From Candidatus Palauibacter scopulicola (GTDB lineage Bacteria; Gemmatimonadota; Gemmatimonadetes; Palauibacterales; Palauibacteraceae): a stretch of 64,000 bases of DNA. Under the pieces are notes generated by a model, which ran no database searches, had not been told where the DNA came from, and saw only the letters and a program-made list of their open reading frames with translations. The stretch is from the NCBI RefSeq assembly GCF_947581915.1, contig NZ_CANPWG010000013.1, positions 1-64,000 on the forward strand, written 5' to 3'. Made by a program: the position numbers and the translations under genes. Positions within the stretch are counted from its first letter, which is position 1; each line of letters opens with the position of its first letter. Shown here piece by piece: positions 25,284 through 34,788 of the stretch.

Positions 25284-26660
25284 TCAGGTGCCGGCGATCG
25301 CGGCGCCGAGCCACGCCGCGACCCCCGACAGCGGTACGCGCGTCTGCTCGAGCGAATCCCGATCGCGCACCGTGCACGTTTCGTCCTCGAGCGTCTGCCC
25401 ATCGATCGTCAGACAGAACGGCGTCCCCGCCTCGTCCTGCCTCCGGTAACGCTTTCCGATCGATCCCGCGATGTCGTGCAGCACGTTGAAGGGCCCACGC
25501 AGTTCATCGGCCAACTTCTCCGAGATCTCCGGCATCCCGTCCTTCTTCACGAGCGGGAAGACCGCCGCCTGGAAGGGCGCAAGCGCGGGCTTGAGCCGCA
25601 GCACGACGCGCTTCTGGCCGTCGACTTCCTCTTCGTCGTAGGCATCGGCCAGCACGACCAGGAGCGTCCGGCTGAGTCCCGCGGAGGTCTCGATCACGTA
25701 CGGCACGTACTTCCGGTTCGCCGGCTGGTCGAAGTACTCCAGCTTCTTCCCCGAGTGCTCCTGGTGCCGCCCGAGGTCGTAGTCCGTCCGGTTGTGGATG
25801 CCCTCGAACTCCTGCCACCCGAACGGGAACCGGTACTGGATGTCCGACGCGTCCTTGCAGTAGTGCGCGAGTTCGTCCGGCCCGTGCCGGTGGAAGCGCA
25901 GCCGCTCCGGCCGGATGCCCAGCGTCTCGACCCACACCATGCGCCGTTCCTTCCACGCCTCGAACCACTCGTCCTCCGTCCCCGGCGCGACGAAGAACTG
26001 CATCTCCATCTGCTCGAACTCGCGCGTGCGGAAGATGAAGTTCCCCGGCGTGATCTCGTTCCGGAACGCCTTCCCCACCTGCGCGATCCCGAACGGAACC
26101 TTCTGGCGCACGGATTCCTGCACGTTCCGGAAGTTGACGAAGATCCCCTGCGCCGTCTCCGGGCGCAGGTAGACGGTCGAGGCCTCGTCCTCCACCACCC
26201 CCATGAACGTCTTGAACATGAGGTTGAACTGGCGCGGGTCCGTCCACTCGCCGGTGGATCCGCACACCCCGCACTGCTGGGCTTCGGGCTCGCCCGCCTC
26301 CAGCTTCGGCAGGTCGTCGGCGCGGAAGCGGCGGTGGCAACTCCGGCACTCGACGAGCGGGTCCGTGAAGGCGCCCACGTGTCCGCTCGCGACCCACACC
26401 TCGGGGTTCATGAGGATCCCCGCGTCGAGCCCCACGATGTTCGGGTGGCGGTACACCATCTCGCGCCACCACAGATCCTGGATGCGGTTCTTGAGTTCGA
26501 TGCCGAGCGGGCCGTAGTCGTACACCGACCCGACGCCTCCGTAGATCTCGGAGGACTGGAAAATGAACCCGCGCCGCTTGGCGAGGGACACGAGCTTGTC
26601 CATCAGGCCGGCCGGATGGCCCGAGTCGGCGGCGGAATCCGTGTTCGTTTTGTCTACCAT
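25284..26660 (-). CDS. glyQS: Glycine--tRNA ligase, single-chain type
   Basis: 458 residues. Class II synthetase of the homodimeric, eukaryote/archaeal-like kind: opening FIFQSSEIYGGVGSVYDYGPLG, motif 2 region FRNEITPGNFIFRTREFEQMEMQ (split here by description), and motif 3 with PYVIETSAGLSRTL. A CxxC...CxxC zinc-like insert (CRSCHRRF, CGVCG) is present. Start ATG at 26660 fits homologues. It heads a nine-gene minus-strand run ending with the desaturase, and diverges from ferritin. Confidence 0.96.
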   Translation of the reverse strand: MVDKTNTDSAADSGHPAGLMDKLVSLAKRRGFIFQSSEIYGGVGSVYDYGPLGIELKNRIQDLWWREMVYRHPNIVGLDAGILMNPEVWVASGHVGAFTDPLVECRSCHRRFRADDLPKLEAGEPEAQQCGVCGSTGEWTDPRQFNLMFKTFMGVVEDEASTVYLRPETAQGIFVNFRNVQESVRQKVPFGIAQVGKAFRNEITPGNFIFRTREFEQMEMQFFVAPGTEDEWFEAWKERRMVWVETLGIRPERLRFHRHGPDELAHYCKDASDIQYRFPFGWQEFEGIHNRTDYDLGRHQEHSGKKLEYFDQPANRKYVPYVIETSAGLSRTLLVVLADAYDEEEVDGQKRVVLRLKPALAPFQAAVFPLVKKDGMPEISEKLADELRGPFNVLHDIAGSIGKRYRRQDEAGTPFCLTIDGQTLEDETCTVRDRDSLEQTRVPLSGVAAWLGAAIAGT

Positions 26661-26908
26661 GGAGTTCTTCGGCAGCCGCTCGCGCTGGGCGCGGCGGCGA
26701 AATCGGCTGGACTTGCCGGAGCCTTGGGAATCGCGAACGACGCGGCTTCGGATGCGAGCCGCAACCATAGCCGCCGCCGGCAAAGAGGAGCAACCATTTG
26801 TCGCTGGCGATTCGGTACGGGGGAGACGAGATTCGGACCCGCGCGGTTGTGGCGGAGATTCCGCCGCCGGCGCGGATTCCCGACGAGACGAGAGGAGCGG
26901 CGGACGAG
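26661..26908. other. Divergent intergenic region glyQS/ferritin
   Basis: This 248-bp gap must hold both divergent promoters. I see a small hairpin (GGCGGA-GAT-TCCGCC, 26851-26865) but no convincing -35/-10 pair, no Fur-type box and no palindrome like that at 16345. Confidence 0.5.
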
Positions 26909-27424
26909 ATGATCGGCACCAGGATGCAGGCGGCGCTCAACGAGCAGATCACGCAGGAGCTGTACGCGAGCCAGGTCTACCTGTCCATGTGCGCGCACTT
27001 CGAAGGCGAGGGGCTACCGGGCTTCGCGCACTGGATGCGCGCGCAGGCCGAGGAGGAGCGGGCGCACGCGCTTCGCATCTTCGACTTCATGCACGACCGC
27101 GAAGGACAGGTTTCACTCGAGGCGATCGATGCCCCGCCCGCGGAGTTCGGTTCGCCCCTGGAGGTGTTCCAGGCGGCGCTCGGGCACGAGCGGAAGGTCT
27201 CCGGGATGATCGGCGACCTCTATCGCCTCGCGATGGACGAAGCCGACTACCCGGCCCAGGTCATGCTGCAGTGGTTCGTCAACGAGCAGGTTGAGGAGGA
27301 GAAGACGATCTCCGACATCGTGGACCGGTTGCGGCTCGCGGGCGACGACAAGTCGGCCCTCCTCATGCTCGAGACGGAGCTGGGCCAGAGGACGGGCGAC
27401 CCGGAAGCCGACCCCGCCGGCTAG
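26909..27424 (+). CDS. ftnA: Non-haem ferritin
   Basis: 171 residues forming the four-helix iron-storage protein. With the ATG at 26909 the ferroxidase residues fall at E17, E50, H53, E94, Q127 and E130, the same numbers as in E. coli FtnA, which strongly supports this start. AGGAG is about 12 bases upstream. Longer in-frame sequence from 26798 has no ferritin similarity. The stop shares a CTAG with the stop of the convergent amidohydrolase. Confidence 0.94.
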   Translation: MIGTRMQAALNEQITQELYASQVYLSMCAHFEGEGLPGFAHWMRAQAEEERAHALRIFDFMHDREGQVSLEAIDAPPAEFGSPLEVFQAALGHERKVSGMIGDLYRLAMDEADYPAQVMLQWFVNEQVEEEKTISDIVDRLRLAGDDKSALLMLETELGQRTGDPEADPAG

Positions 27425-29073
27425 CCACGGGCTTCGGTGAGGTGGCGGGCGGGGCCCTTCAGCACGTGGCCCGGCTTCGCGCCCGTGACGGAGCCGTCGA
27501 GGATGACGGGGACGCCGTTCACGATCACGTGGTGGATGCCGACCGAGTAGCGGTGCGGGTCCACGTAGTCGGCGCGGTCGATGATGCGGTCGGCGTCGAA
27601 GACGGTGATGTCCGCCCACATGCCCGGCGCGATCCGGCCGCGCTCCGACTGGCCGATCTGGTCCGTCGACATCGAGGTCATCTTGCGGATCGCTTCCTCC
27701 AGCGTGAGCACGCCCATCTCGCGCACGTAGCGCCCGAGGATGCGCGGGAAGGTGCCGTAGCTCCGCGGATGCGGGAAGCCGAGGCCGTAGCCGACCGGGT
27801 CGCCGTCCGTCTCGAACATCGCGTGCGGGTGCCGCATGATGCGGATGACGTCCGCCTCGTCCATGAAGTGGTAGATGGCGCTGAACCCGCCCGCCAACTG
27901 GAGTTCGATCGCGAGCTGCACGCCCGTGGCGTCGTTGTTCGGGAGTCCGCGGTCCGCGGCGAGGTCGGACATCCGCCTCCCGTTGTATTCGGGGAAGGCG
28001 CGGAGCGTGCGGAACTGGATGCGTGACAGGTCGCCGCCCGTCCAGTCGCGGCGCATCCACTCCTCGATTTCCCGGTGCACGCGCCCCCGGGTCTCGGGGT
28101 CGGTGACGCGGACCCGGAACGAATCGATGCCGCCCGCCAGCACCCACTGCGGGAAGAGCACGCCGGAGCCCGTACTGCCCGCCGTGTACGGGTAGACGTC
28201 GACCTTCACATCGATGCCTTCGGCGCGCGCGGAGTCCACGAGCGCGAGCGACTCGATGGTCTTCCCCCAGCTATCGACTCCCATCGCCTTGAAGTGGTTG
28301 ATGTGGACGGGAAGTCCGCCCTCGGCGCCGATGCGGATCGCCTCGCGCACGGCCGGCAGGAGGCCGCGCGCCTCGTCCCGCATGTGCGTGTAGTAGATGC
28401 CTCCGTATTCGGCCGCGACCTTCGCCAGTTCGATGACCTCCTCCGTCTCGGCGTAGTTCGCCGGGACGTAGAGGAGCCCGCTCGCGAGCCCGAGCGCGCC
28501 GTCCTCCATCGTCTCGCGCACGAGGTCCCGCATCTCGTCGAGTTCCTCCGGCGTCGCCGCGCGGTCCTCCATTCCGAGCACCTGCCGGCGGGTCCAGGTG
28601 TGGCCCGCGAAGAAGCCGATGTTGGGCGCGACCTCGAGGTCCTCCATGTAGTCGCGCAGCGGGTACGGCTGGTCGCCGCTGTGCAGCGAGGGAAGGATCG
28701 TCGTGATCCCCTGGCGGATGAAGTTCTCGACCAGCGGTCGCCGGTGGACCTGGTTCTGGACGTGGTTGTGGTGGTCGACGAACCCCGGCGAGACGATGAG
28801 CCCGCCGGCGTCGATCTCCTCGGCCCCCCGACCGGAGAGCCCGCCGCCGCGCGCAATCTCGACCACGCGCCCGTCACGGATGCCCACATCGGCGGTGAAG
28901 CGGTCGGCCCCCGTCCCGTCGACGACCGTTCCGCCGACGATCACGAGGTCGTACGGAGCGTCGCCCGCGCGGGATGTGGGGGCGTCGTCGGCCGACTCCG
29001 GCGCGGCGCCGCACGCGGCGATGACGAAGGCGGCCGCAAGTGCCGGGGCCGACCGCGGAAGGGCGCCGCGCAT
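27421..29073 (-). CDS. N-acyl-D-amino-acid deacylase-type amidohydrolase, lipoprotein
   Basis: 550 residues. A signal with lipobox (FVIAAC) predicts a lipoprotein. The D-aminoacylase family metal motif VDHHNHVQNQ, the composite-barrel opening (DLVIVGGTVVDGTGADRF) and the C-terminal PGMWADITVFDADRI, followed by a beta-sandwich, are all present. It would release D-amino acids from N-acyl derivatives or act on related imides. Its ATG overlaps the upstream amidohydrolase stop (TGATG), so the two are coupled. Confidence 0.88.
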   Translation of the reverse strand: MRGALPRSAPALAAAFVIAACGAAPESADDAPTSRAGDAPYDLVIVGGTVVDGTGADRFTADVGIRDGRVVEIARGGGLSGRGAEEIDAGGLIVSPGFVDHHNHVQNQVHRRPLVENFIRQGITTILPSLHSGDQPYPLRDYMEDLEVAPNIGFFAGHTWTRRQVLGMEDRAATPEELDEMRDLVRETMEDGALGLASGLLYVPANYAETEEVIELAKVAAEYGGIYYTHMRDEARGLLPAVREAIRIGAEGGLPVHINHFKAMGVDSWGKTIESLALVDSARAEGIDVKVDVYPYTAGSTGSGVLFPQWVLAGGIDSFRVRVTDPETRGRVHREIEEWMRRDWTGGDLSRIQFRTLRAFPEYNGRRMSDLAADRGLPNNDATGVQLAIELQLAGGFSAIYHFMDEADVIRIMRHPHAMFETDGDPVGYGLGFPHPRSYGTFPRILGRYVREMGVLTLEEAIRKMTSMSTDQIGQSERGRIAPGMWADITVFDADRIIDRADYVDPHRYSVGIHHVIVNGVPVILDGSVTGAKPGHVLKGPARHLTEARG

Positions 29074-30473
29074 CAGCGCCCGCTCGTGCTCGTCCGCGCC
29101 TGCTCCATCTCCCAGACCGGGACGCCGTCGCGCTTGTAGATGATCCCGTCCTTGATCACGTCGGTCACGTACCCGAGCACGTTGATATCGAACAGCGGGT
29201 TGCCGTCGACGACGATGATGTCGGCGAGCTTGCCCGGCTCGATCGTCCCCGTCTCGCGGAGCCCGAGGACCTCCGCCGAGACCTTCGTGGCCGCCGAGAT
29301 CGCCTCGATTTCCGTCATCCCCATGTCGACGAACGCCGATACTTCACGCCACGCCGACTCCGCGTGGAAGTTCAGGGGCGACCCGGTATCCGTGCCCATC
29401 GCCATGACGGCGTCCGCATCGATGAACTGGCGCCCCGCCCGCTCGCTGTTTCGGATCTGGCGCGGCGTGCTGCCGAAGTAGGGTTTCCGCCAGAAGTCGT
29501 TTTTCGTGTAGGAATTCAGCACCTGCTCCCGGATCGGCTCGGGGAAGGTGTCGATGATGTCCGGGTCCCAGAGGCGCTCCGGGAACTCGACCGTGGCGGG
29601 GTAGATCCAGATCCGGTGCGAAATCGTCTGTACGACCGGGATCCCCTCCATCGCGATGTGGTCGACGAGTTCCTGCGAGTAGGGGGGGACGCTGCCGCCC
29701 GAGCCCGCGTGCTGGAGCACGTCGCAGCCGCCTCTGATCGCCCCCCACACGACCTCCTCCGCGTACACGTGGCAGTGGATGGGGACGCCAGCCGGACCCG
29801 CCACCGCCTTGATCGCCCGCATGTCCTCTTCGGTCGTGCCGATCCACGTCTTGATGACGTCGACTCCGGCGTCGATCAGCATCCGCGCCCGCTCCGCCGC
29901 TTCTTCGGGCGTGCGGTGCAGGACGCGGAGTTCGTCGGGCAGGAAGCCCCAGGCGTAGCGGGTGACCCAGGGGCCGCTCGCGAGAAGCCTGGGACCGGGG
30001 ACTTCGTTGCGGTTCACCCGATCCCGGAAGGCGAGGCTGGACATCGGTGCGGCGAGGTCGACCCCCGCGGTCACGCCCGCCGCCAGCAACTGCTTGGCGG
30101 ATGTTTCGTATACGAGATCGTCGTTCCCCTCGAACCACGGGAACCACTGGCTGTAGTCGCCGTGTCCGAGAATCATGATGTGGACGTGCGCGTCGACCAT
30201 CCCGGGCATCATCGTCTTGCCCCGGGTGTCGATGATCTCCGCGTCCGGCGGGATCTCGATCTCGGCCGCGGGCCCCACGGCGACGATGCGGTTCCCCTCG
30301 ATGACGACGGCCGCATGGTGGATCGGGGGCACCTCGTATCCGTCCAGCAGCTGGCCTCCGACCAGCGCGATCGTCCCTTCCTGGGCGGTGGCGGGCAGCC
30401 CTCCGAGGAGCGCGGCGAACGCCGCGAGTGCTGGAAGGCCGGCGAGTCGGGGTGAGCGGCGGGCGGAATCCAT
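29073..30473 (-). CDS. Secreted metal-dependent amidohydrolase
   Basis: 466 residues with a Sec signal peptide cleaved near ATAQEG. Metal ligands: HVH in VDAHVHIMI, a mid-barrel His in HCHVYAEE, and a late Asp in MGTDTGSP. The closing PGKLADIIVVDGNPL is typical of imidazolonepropionase-like amidohydrolases. Two ATGs occur side by side (30476 and 30473); AGGAGG is 5 bases before the second, which I chose. Substrate unknown. Confidence 0.87.
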   Translation of the reverse strand: MDSARRSPRLAGLPALAAFAALLGGLPATAQEGTIALVGGQLLDGYEVPPIHHAAVVIEGNRIVAVGPAAEIEIPPDAEIIDTRGKTMMPGMVDAHVHIMILGHGDYSQWFPWFEGNDDLVYETSAKQLLAAGVTAGVDLAAPMSSLAFRDRVNRNEVPGPRLLASGPWVTRYAWGFLPDELRVLHRTPEEAAERARMLIDAGVDVIKTWIGTTEEDMRAIKAVAGPAGVPIHCHVYAEEVVWGAIRGGCDVLQHAGSGGSVPPYSQELVDHIAMEGIPVVQTISHRIWIYPATVEFPERLWDPDIIDTFPEPIREQVLNSYTKNDFWRKPYFGSTPRQIRNSERAGRQFIDADAVMAMGTDTGSPLNFHAESAWREVSAFVDMGMTEIEAISAATKVSAEVLGLRETGTIEPGKLADIIVVDGNPLFDINVLGYVTDVIKDGIIYKRDGVPVWEMEQARTSTSGR

Positions 30474-30568
30474 CATATCCTCCTCTGCCTTGGCTGCTCT
30501 GGATCGATTCGGCTCTATCAACGTGCGGCGCAAATCCGTCGACGGGCAATGGCGGGCGGGCGGACCTC

Positions 30569-30592
30569 CGGACGTTCCCGCGGGAACGTCCG
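30569..30592. terminator. Gene-end palindrome, copy 2 (24-bp perfect)
   Basis: The element GACGTTCCCGCGGGAACGTC (30571-30590) is extended by two more paired bases on each side here. It begins 6 bases after the VapC stop codon, in the direction of transcription of the toxin gene, and has no T-run. Identical to copy 3 at 61805, one base different from copy 1 at 13471. Confidence 0.6.
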
Positions 30593-30597
30593 ACCGG

Positions 30598-30996
30598 TCA
30601 GGTCGCGAGCTTGAACAGGCTGTCCCGCGCCGCCCGACGATCGAACGTGTACGTGGGAGCAAAGCCACGTGCGTGGTTACAGCGCCCGATGAGGTAGTCG
30701 GCGAAATCGGCCGTACCCGACTCATAGTCACGCAGGGCAAGTCGAACCGTTTCGCTGTCCTCCACGATGAGTTCGGCCGCGCCCAGGAGCTTGCCGACCA
30801 CCTTTACGACGGCGGTCTTCTCATAGCGATAGCCGCGCCGCAGCACCCACACCAGTTCGACGAGGACGGGTACGCACACGTAGCCGGGCGTCTCGGCGGT
30901 ACAACGGCTCTCGATCAGCCGCGTGGCGGCGGTCGCGAGTTCCCGGTCGTCCCGCGTGACAAAACGCACCAGGATGTTGGTGTCCAGCCCGATCAA
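30598..30996 (-). CDS. vapC: VapC-type PIN-domain toxin
   Basis: 132 residues. A PIN-domain ribonuclease with its acidic metal ligands in place: D5 (LDTNILVR), a Glu in PVLVELVWVL, a Asp in GTADFADYLIG, and a C-terminal Asp in YTFDRRA. VapC toxins cut specific RNAs such as initiator tRNA when freed from antitoxin. The start overlaps the antitoxin stop by 4 bases, the standard arrangement. Confidence 0.92.
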   Translation of the reverse strand: MIGLDTNILVRFVTRDDRELATAATRLIESRCTAETPGYVCVPVLVELVWVLRRGYRYEKTAVVKVVGKLLGAAELIVEDSETVRLALRDYESGTADFADYLIGRCNHARGFAPTYTFDRRAARDSLFKLAT

Positions 30997-31241
30997 TCGC
31001 GTAGCGCCCGGCGAACGGCCTCTTGAGCGACCACTTCGTCCATCTCTTCCTGACTGAGCGGAACGGGGGGTCTCGGGAGCATGCCCGCGAGATCCATGAC
31101 GGACCCCGTGACAGGCGTCACAAGGAGCCTGCCATCATCCTCCATCGAGAATGCGATCCGGTCGCCCGCCTTGAGATCGAGCCGATCCCGGATGGGCTTC
31201 GGGAGCGTGACCTGCCCCTTGCTGGTGATCGTCGCTTCCAC
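30993..31241 (-). CDS. vapB: AbrB/SpoVT-type antitoxin (VapB)
   Basis: 82 residues. The N-terminal swapped-hairpin DNA-binding domain is clear (ATITSKGQVTLPKPIRDRLDLKAGDRI). The acidic C-terminus (SQEEMDEVVAQEA) would bind and inhibit the toxin. It starts from GTG with AGGAGG about 8 bases upstream. Such antitoxins repress their own operon, and an inverted repeat suitable for this lies just upstream at 31261. Confidence 0.9.
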   Translation of the reverse strand: MEATITSKGQVTLPKPIRDRLDLKAGDRIAFSMEDDGRLLVTPVTGSVMDLAGMLPRPPVPLSQEEMDEVVAQEAVRRALRD

Positions 31242-31260
31242 CGAGATCCCTCCTCTGGTT

Positions 31261-31277
31261 CCTTACCTGAAGTAAGG
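31261..31277. promoter_or_regulatory. Inverted repeat, candidate VapB operator
   Basis: CCTTAC-CTGAA-GTAAGG lies 20 bases before the antitoxin start, in an AT-richer stretch. Six-base arms with a five-base spacer suit an AbrB-fold dimer. No other candidate operator is seen in the gap. Confidence 0.5.
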
Positions 31278-31416
31278 TAGGCACATCTGTACTCGATGTC
31301 CACTTTCCGGGGCGTCTTGCGTGCGCCCTGGGCGGTTCGGACTTTTCCGGGACACGACACCAAGTGGTCCTGATCACCGGTTCAGGGGACCGCGGTCATC
31401 AGCTGGAGCTCTTGCA

Positions 31417-33885
31417 ATGCGACACGATCACAGCCCTCGAATCCTTCGATTCTCCCTCTCCTTCGCGTTCCTCCTCGCCGCGGCCACGACGGATGTCGCC
31501 GCGCAGGAGGGGGCGGACGGATACCAGACGCCGGCCGCCGAACTCGCCGCGCTCGTCGACGCCCCCACGACCCCGGGCATCAGCCTGAGCCCCGACGAGT
31601 CGTTGATGCTGCTCACGATGCGGCCCAGCCTGCCGTCGATCGGTGAGGTGGCGGCGCCGGAGCTGCGGATCGCCGGACTGCGCATCAACCCGCGCACCAA
31701 CGGCCCCAGCCGCGCGCGGCCCTCGAACGGGCTCGCGCTACGCACGTTCGAGGGCGAAGAGCGCGCCGTGACCGGGCTGCCGGAGAACCCGCGCATCCGC
31801 AACGCGCGCTGGTCGCCCAACGGAAGCACGGTGGCGTTCACGCACGACACCGACTCGGCCGTGCAGCTCTGGATCCTGGATGTCGCGTCCGCGGCGGCGC
31901 GACGGCTGTCGGACCTCGACCTCGTGAACGTGGGCTTCGGAGCCCCGTTCAACTGGTCGCCCGAAGGCGACTTCCTCTACGCCATGGCGGCGCCGGCCGG
32001 CCGCGGCCCGGCTCCCGCGGAGCCGATGGTGCCGACGGCGCCAATGATCGAGGAGACGTCGGGGGAGGCGGCCCCCGCCCGCACGTACCAGGATCTGCTG
32101 CAGGACCAGCACGATGAGGCGCTCTACGAGTATTACTCCACGGCGCAGCTGACCCGCGTCGGCCTCGACGGATCGGTGGCCATGGTCGGCGATCCGTCGA
32201 TCTTCTCGGGCGCCTCGCCGTCGCCGGATGGCGAGCACCTGCTCGTGCAGACGACGCACCGGCCGTACTCGTACCAGGTGCCGGCCTCCCGCTTCCCGCG
32301 CACGATCGAGGTGTGGGACACGCAGGGGAACGTGGTCCACCAGGTCACGGAACTCCCGCTCCAGGATGGCGTCCCCACGTCGTTCGGGTCGGTGCCGACG
32401 GGCGTGCGGTCGATCTCGTGGCGCGCCGACGCGGACGCGACGCTGTACTGGACGGAGGCGCAGGACGGCGGCGACGCGCTCGCCGAGGCGGACATCCGCG
32501 ACCGGGTGTTCATGCACGCGGCGCCCTTCTCCGGGGAGCCTGTCGCGATCGCCGACCTCGCGCTCCGCTACGGCGGCGTGATGTGGGCGGATGAGGGATT
32601 CGCCTTCGTGAACGAGAACTGGTTCTCCACCCGCCAGCAGCGCACCTACCGGATCGATCCGGACGCGCCGGGGGAGGTGGAGCTGATCTTCGACCTGCAG
32701 ACGGAGGACCGGTACAACGACCCCGGCTTCCCGATGTTCACGACGAACGCGCGCGGACAGGGCGTCCTCATGACCGCCGACGGGGGGTCCTCGATCTACC
32801 TCGCGGGACAGGGCGCTTCGCCCGAAGGCAACCGTCCCTTCCTAAGGAAGCGGAACCTCGAAACGGGAGAGGAAGAGGAGTTGTTCCGTTCCGAGGCGCC
32901 GTACTACGAGGGCGTGGTCACGCTCCTCGAGGACGGGCGACTGATGACGCGGCGGGAGTCGGTGGACGAGCCCCCGAACTACTTCCTGCGCGACCTCGAG
33001 CGGGGGACGATCAGCGCCGTGACCGAATTCCCGCACCCGTATCCGCAGTTCGCCGGCGTTCGCAAGGAGGCGATCCAGTACGAGCGCGAGGACGGCATCC
33101 CGCTCTCGGCCACGCTCTACCTGCCGGCGGACTATGACCAGGAGCGCGATGGTCCGCTCCCGACCTTCGTGTGGGCGTATCCGACCGAGTTCAAGAGCGC
33201 GGCGGCGGCCGGCCAGCGGCGCGACTCGCCCTACCAGTTCACGCGGATCCCCTATGGCGGCGCCGTACCGTACGTGACCCGGGGCTACGCCGTGCTCGAC
33301 AACGCGTCGATGCCGGTCATCGGCGAGGGCGATGCGGAGCCCAACGACACCTTCCGCCAGCAGCTTGTGGCGAACGCACAGGCGGCGGTCGACGAGGGCG
33401 TGCGGCGCGGCGTCGTGGATCCGGACCGGGTCGGCGTCGGCGGACACTCCTACGGCGCCTTCATGACCGGCAACCTGCTCGCGCACTCCGACATCTTCCG
33501 GGCCGGCGTGGCGCGCAGCGGCGCGTACAACCGGACGCTGACGCCGTTCGGCTTCCAGCGCGAGCAGCGGCTCTTCTGGGAGGACCCGGACCTCTACCTG
33601 TACATGTCGCCCTTCATGCACGCGGACAAGGTGAACGAGCCCATCCTCATCATCCACGGCGAGGACGACAACAACTCGGGCACCTTCCCCATCCAGTCGC
33701 GGCGCTTCTACGCGGCGCTCAAGGGGCTGGGCGCGACGGCGCGGCTCGTCTTCCTGCCGGCCGAGAGCCACGGCTACGCGGCGCGCGAGTCGGTTCTGCA
33801 CGTCCTGTGGGAGACCGACCGCTGGCTCGAGATGCACGTGAAGCCGGCGAAGCCCGTCACGACGACGGACGACGCGGGAAGCTGA
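31417..33885 (+). CDS. Secreted S9-family serine peptidase (prolyl oligopeptidase type)
   Basis: 822 residues with a Sec signal peptide (cleaved near VAAQEG). An N-terminal beta-propeller with WSPNGST-like blades precedes an alpha/beta hydrolase domain with S678 in GGHSYGAF, an Asp in HGEDDNNSG (D750/751) and H785 in ESHGYAA. The ATG at 31417 has GGAG upstream and opens directly onto the signal peptide. It likely trims peptides in the periplasm. The next gene overlaps its last bases. Confidence 0.9.
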   Translation: MRHDHSPRILRFSLSFAFLLAAATTDVAAQEGADGYQTPAAELAALVDAPTTPGISLSPDESLMLLTMRPSLPSIGEVAAPELRIAGLRINPRTNGPSRARPSNGLALRTFEGEERAVTGLPENPRIRNARWSPNGSTVAFTHDTDSAVQLWILDVASAAARRLSDLDLVNVGFGAPFNWSPEGDFLYAMAAPAGRGPAPAEPMVPTAPMIEETSGEAAPARTYQDLLQDQHDEALYEYYSTAQLTRVGLDGSVAMVGDPSIFSGASPSPDGEHLLVQTTHRPYSYQVPASRFPRTIEVWDTQGNVVHQVTELPLQDGVPTSFGSVPTGVRSISWRADADATLYWTEAQDGGDALAEADIRDRVFMHAAPFSGEPVAIADLALRYGGVMWADEGFAFVNENWFSTRQQRTYRIDPDAPGEVELIFDLQTEDRYNDPGFPMFTTNARGQGVLMTADGGSSIYLAGQGASPEGNRPFLRKRNLETGEEEELFRSEAPYYEGVVTLLEDGRLMTRRESVDEPPNYFLRDLERGTISAVTEFPHPYPQFAGVRKEAIQYEREDGIPLSATLYLPADYDQERDGPLPTFVWAYPTEFKSAAAAGQRRDSPYQFTRIPYGGAVPYVTRGYAVLDNASMPVIGEGDAEPNDTFRQQLVANAQAAVDEGVRRGVVDPDRVGVGGHSYGAFMTGNLLAHSDIFRAGVARSGAYNRTLTPFGFQREQRLFWEDPDLYLYMSPFMHADKVNEPILIIHGEDDNNSGTFPIQSRRFYAALKGLGATARLVFLPAESHGYAARESVLHVLWETDRWLEMHVKPAKPVTTTDDAGS

Positions 33886-34676
33886 ACGCCGCCGCAGAGG
33901 TCCCGCTCCTGGTCGAGGCGGAGGGTCCCGTCCGGATCCTCCGCCTCAACCGTCCCCGCCGTCTCAACGCCGTCAGCCTCCCCATGTACGAGGCGCTGGA
34001 AGCCGAACTCGCGCGCATCGGAGCGGACTTCGAGACGCGCGTCGTCATCGTGACGGGGACGGGGCGGGGGTTCTGCTCCGGGGCCGACCTCAAGGCGCAC
34101 CGCGACCGCGAGGCGTCGCAGGCGGAGCGCCGCGCCTATATCGAGACGAGCCAGCGCGTGTTCCGCACGCTCCAGACGCTGCCGCAGCCCGTCGTCGCGG
34201 CCGTTAACGGACACGCGATCGGGGCGGGCTGCGAACTCGCCCTCTCGTGCGATTTCGTCATCGTGGCGGAGGAGGCGAAGCTGCGCATGCCGGAGGTCGC
34301 GCTGGGAACGTTCATCGGGGGCGGCACGGCCTATACGCTGCGCCGACGCGTGGGCCACGCGCGCGCGGCCGAACTCATCCTCCTGGGGCGCTACTTCACC
34401 CCCGAGGAGGCGGGCGCATGGGGGCTGGCCAACGAGGTGCTCCCCGCGGAGGAGGTCCTCCCCGCCGCCCTCGATCTCGCCGGCCGGCTGGCCCGCAACG
34501 CCCCGATCTCCATGCGCCTCGCCAAGCGCCTGCTCGACCGGGCGGAATCCGTCAACGCCGAAGAGGCGCTGCGCCTCGAGGCCGAAGCGCTCTTCACCTG
34601 CATGGCCTCCGAGGACTGGCGCGAAGGCCTCGAAGCCTTCGCCGAGAAGCGCACCCCCGCCTATCGCGGCCGGTAG
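33882..34676 (+). CDS. Enoyl-CoA hydratase/isomerase family protein
   Basis: 264 residues of crotonase fold: LNRPRRLNAVSLPMYEALE, the oxyanion-hole motif GFCSGADLKAH, AAVNGHAIGAGCELALSCDF and a typical C-terminus. The first oxyanion and catalytic-region residues are present (GAGCEL, RMPEVALG). The start is unclear: family alignment wants it near 33882, where only a CTG is available, overlapping the peptidase stop as CTGA. The nearest upstream standard start is GTG at 33807, which would add 25 residues and overlap the peptidase gene by 79 bases. Confidence 0.85.
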   Translation: MNAAAEVPLLVEAEGPVRILRLNRPRRLNAVSLPMYEALEAELARIGADFETRVVIVTGTGRGFCSGADLKAHRDREASQAERRAYIETSQRVFRTLQTLPQPVVAAVNGHAIGAGCELALSCDFVIVAEEAKLRMPEVALGTFIGGGTAYTLRRRVGHARAAELILLGRYFTPEEAGAWGLANEVLPAEEVLPAALDLAGRLARNAPISMRLAKRLLDRAESVNAEEALRLEAEALFTCMASEDWREGLEAFAEKRTPAYRGR

Positions 34677-34788
34677 CCTGCTTGGCGGCCGCCGCTGTCG
34701 CGCGGCCCCCCGGTGCGATAGCGTTGCCGGGCCGGCGGACGGCGGCGGCGTTCGCGGGCGCACACAAAAGGAAAAGGGAGACACGGAG

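Noticed and set aside
26851-26865. Small hairpin upstream of ferritin as an iron-responsive element
   Set aside because: Six-pair stem with a three-base loop has no resemblance to known iron-regulatory RNA or a Fur box; such hairpins are frequent at this GC content.
33171-33881. Frame upstream of the enoyl-CoA hydratase as an N-terminal domain
   Set aside because: It is the +1 shadow of the S9 peptidase catalytic domain and has no domain similarity.
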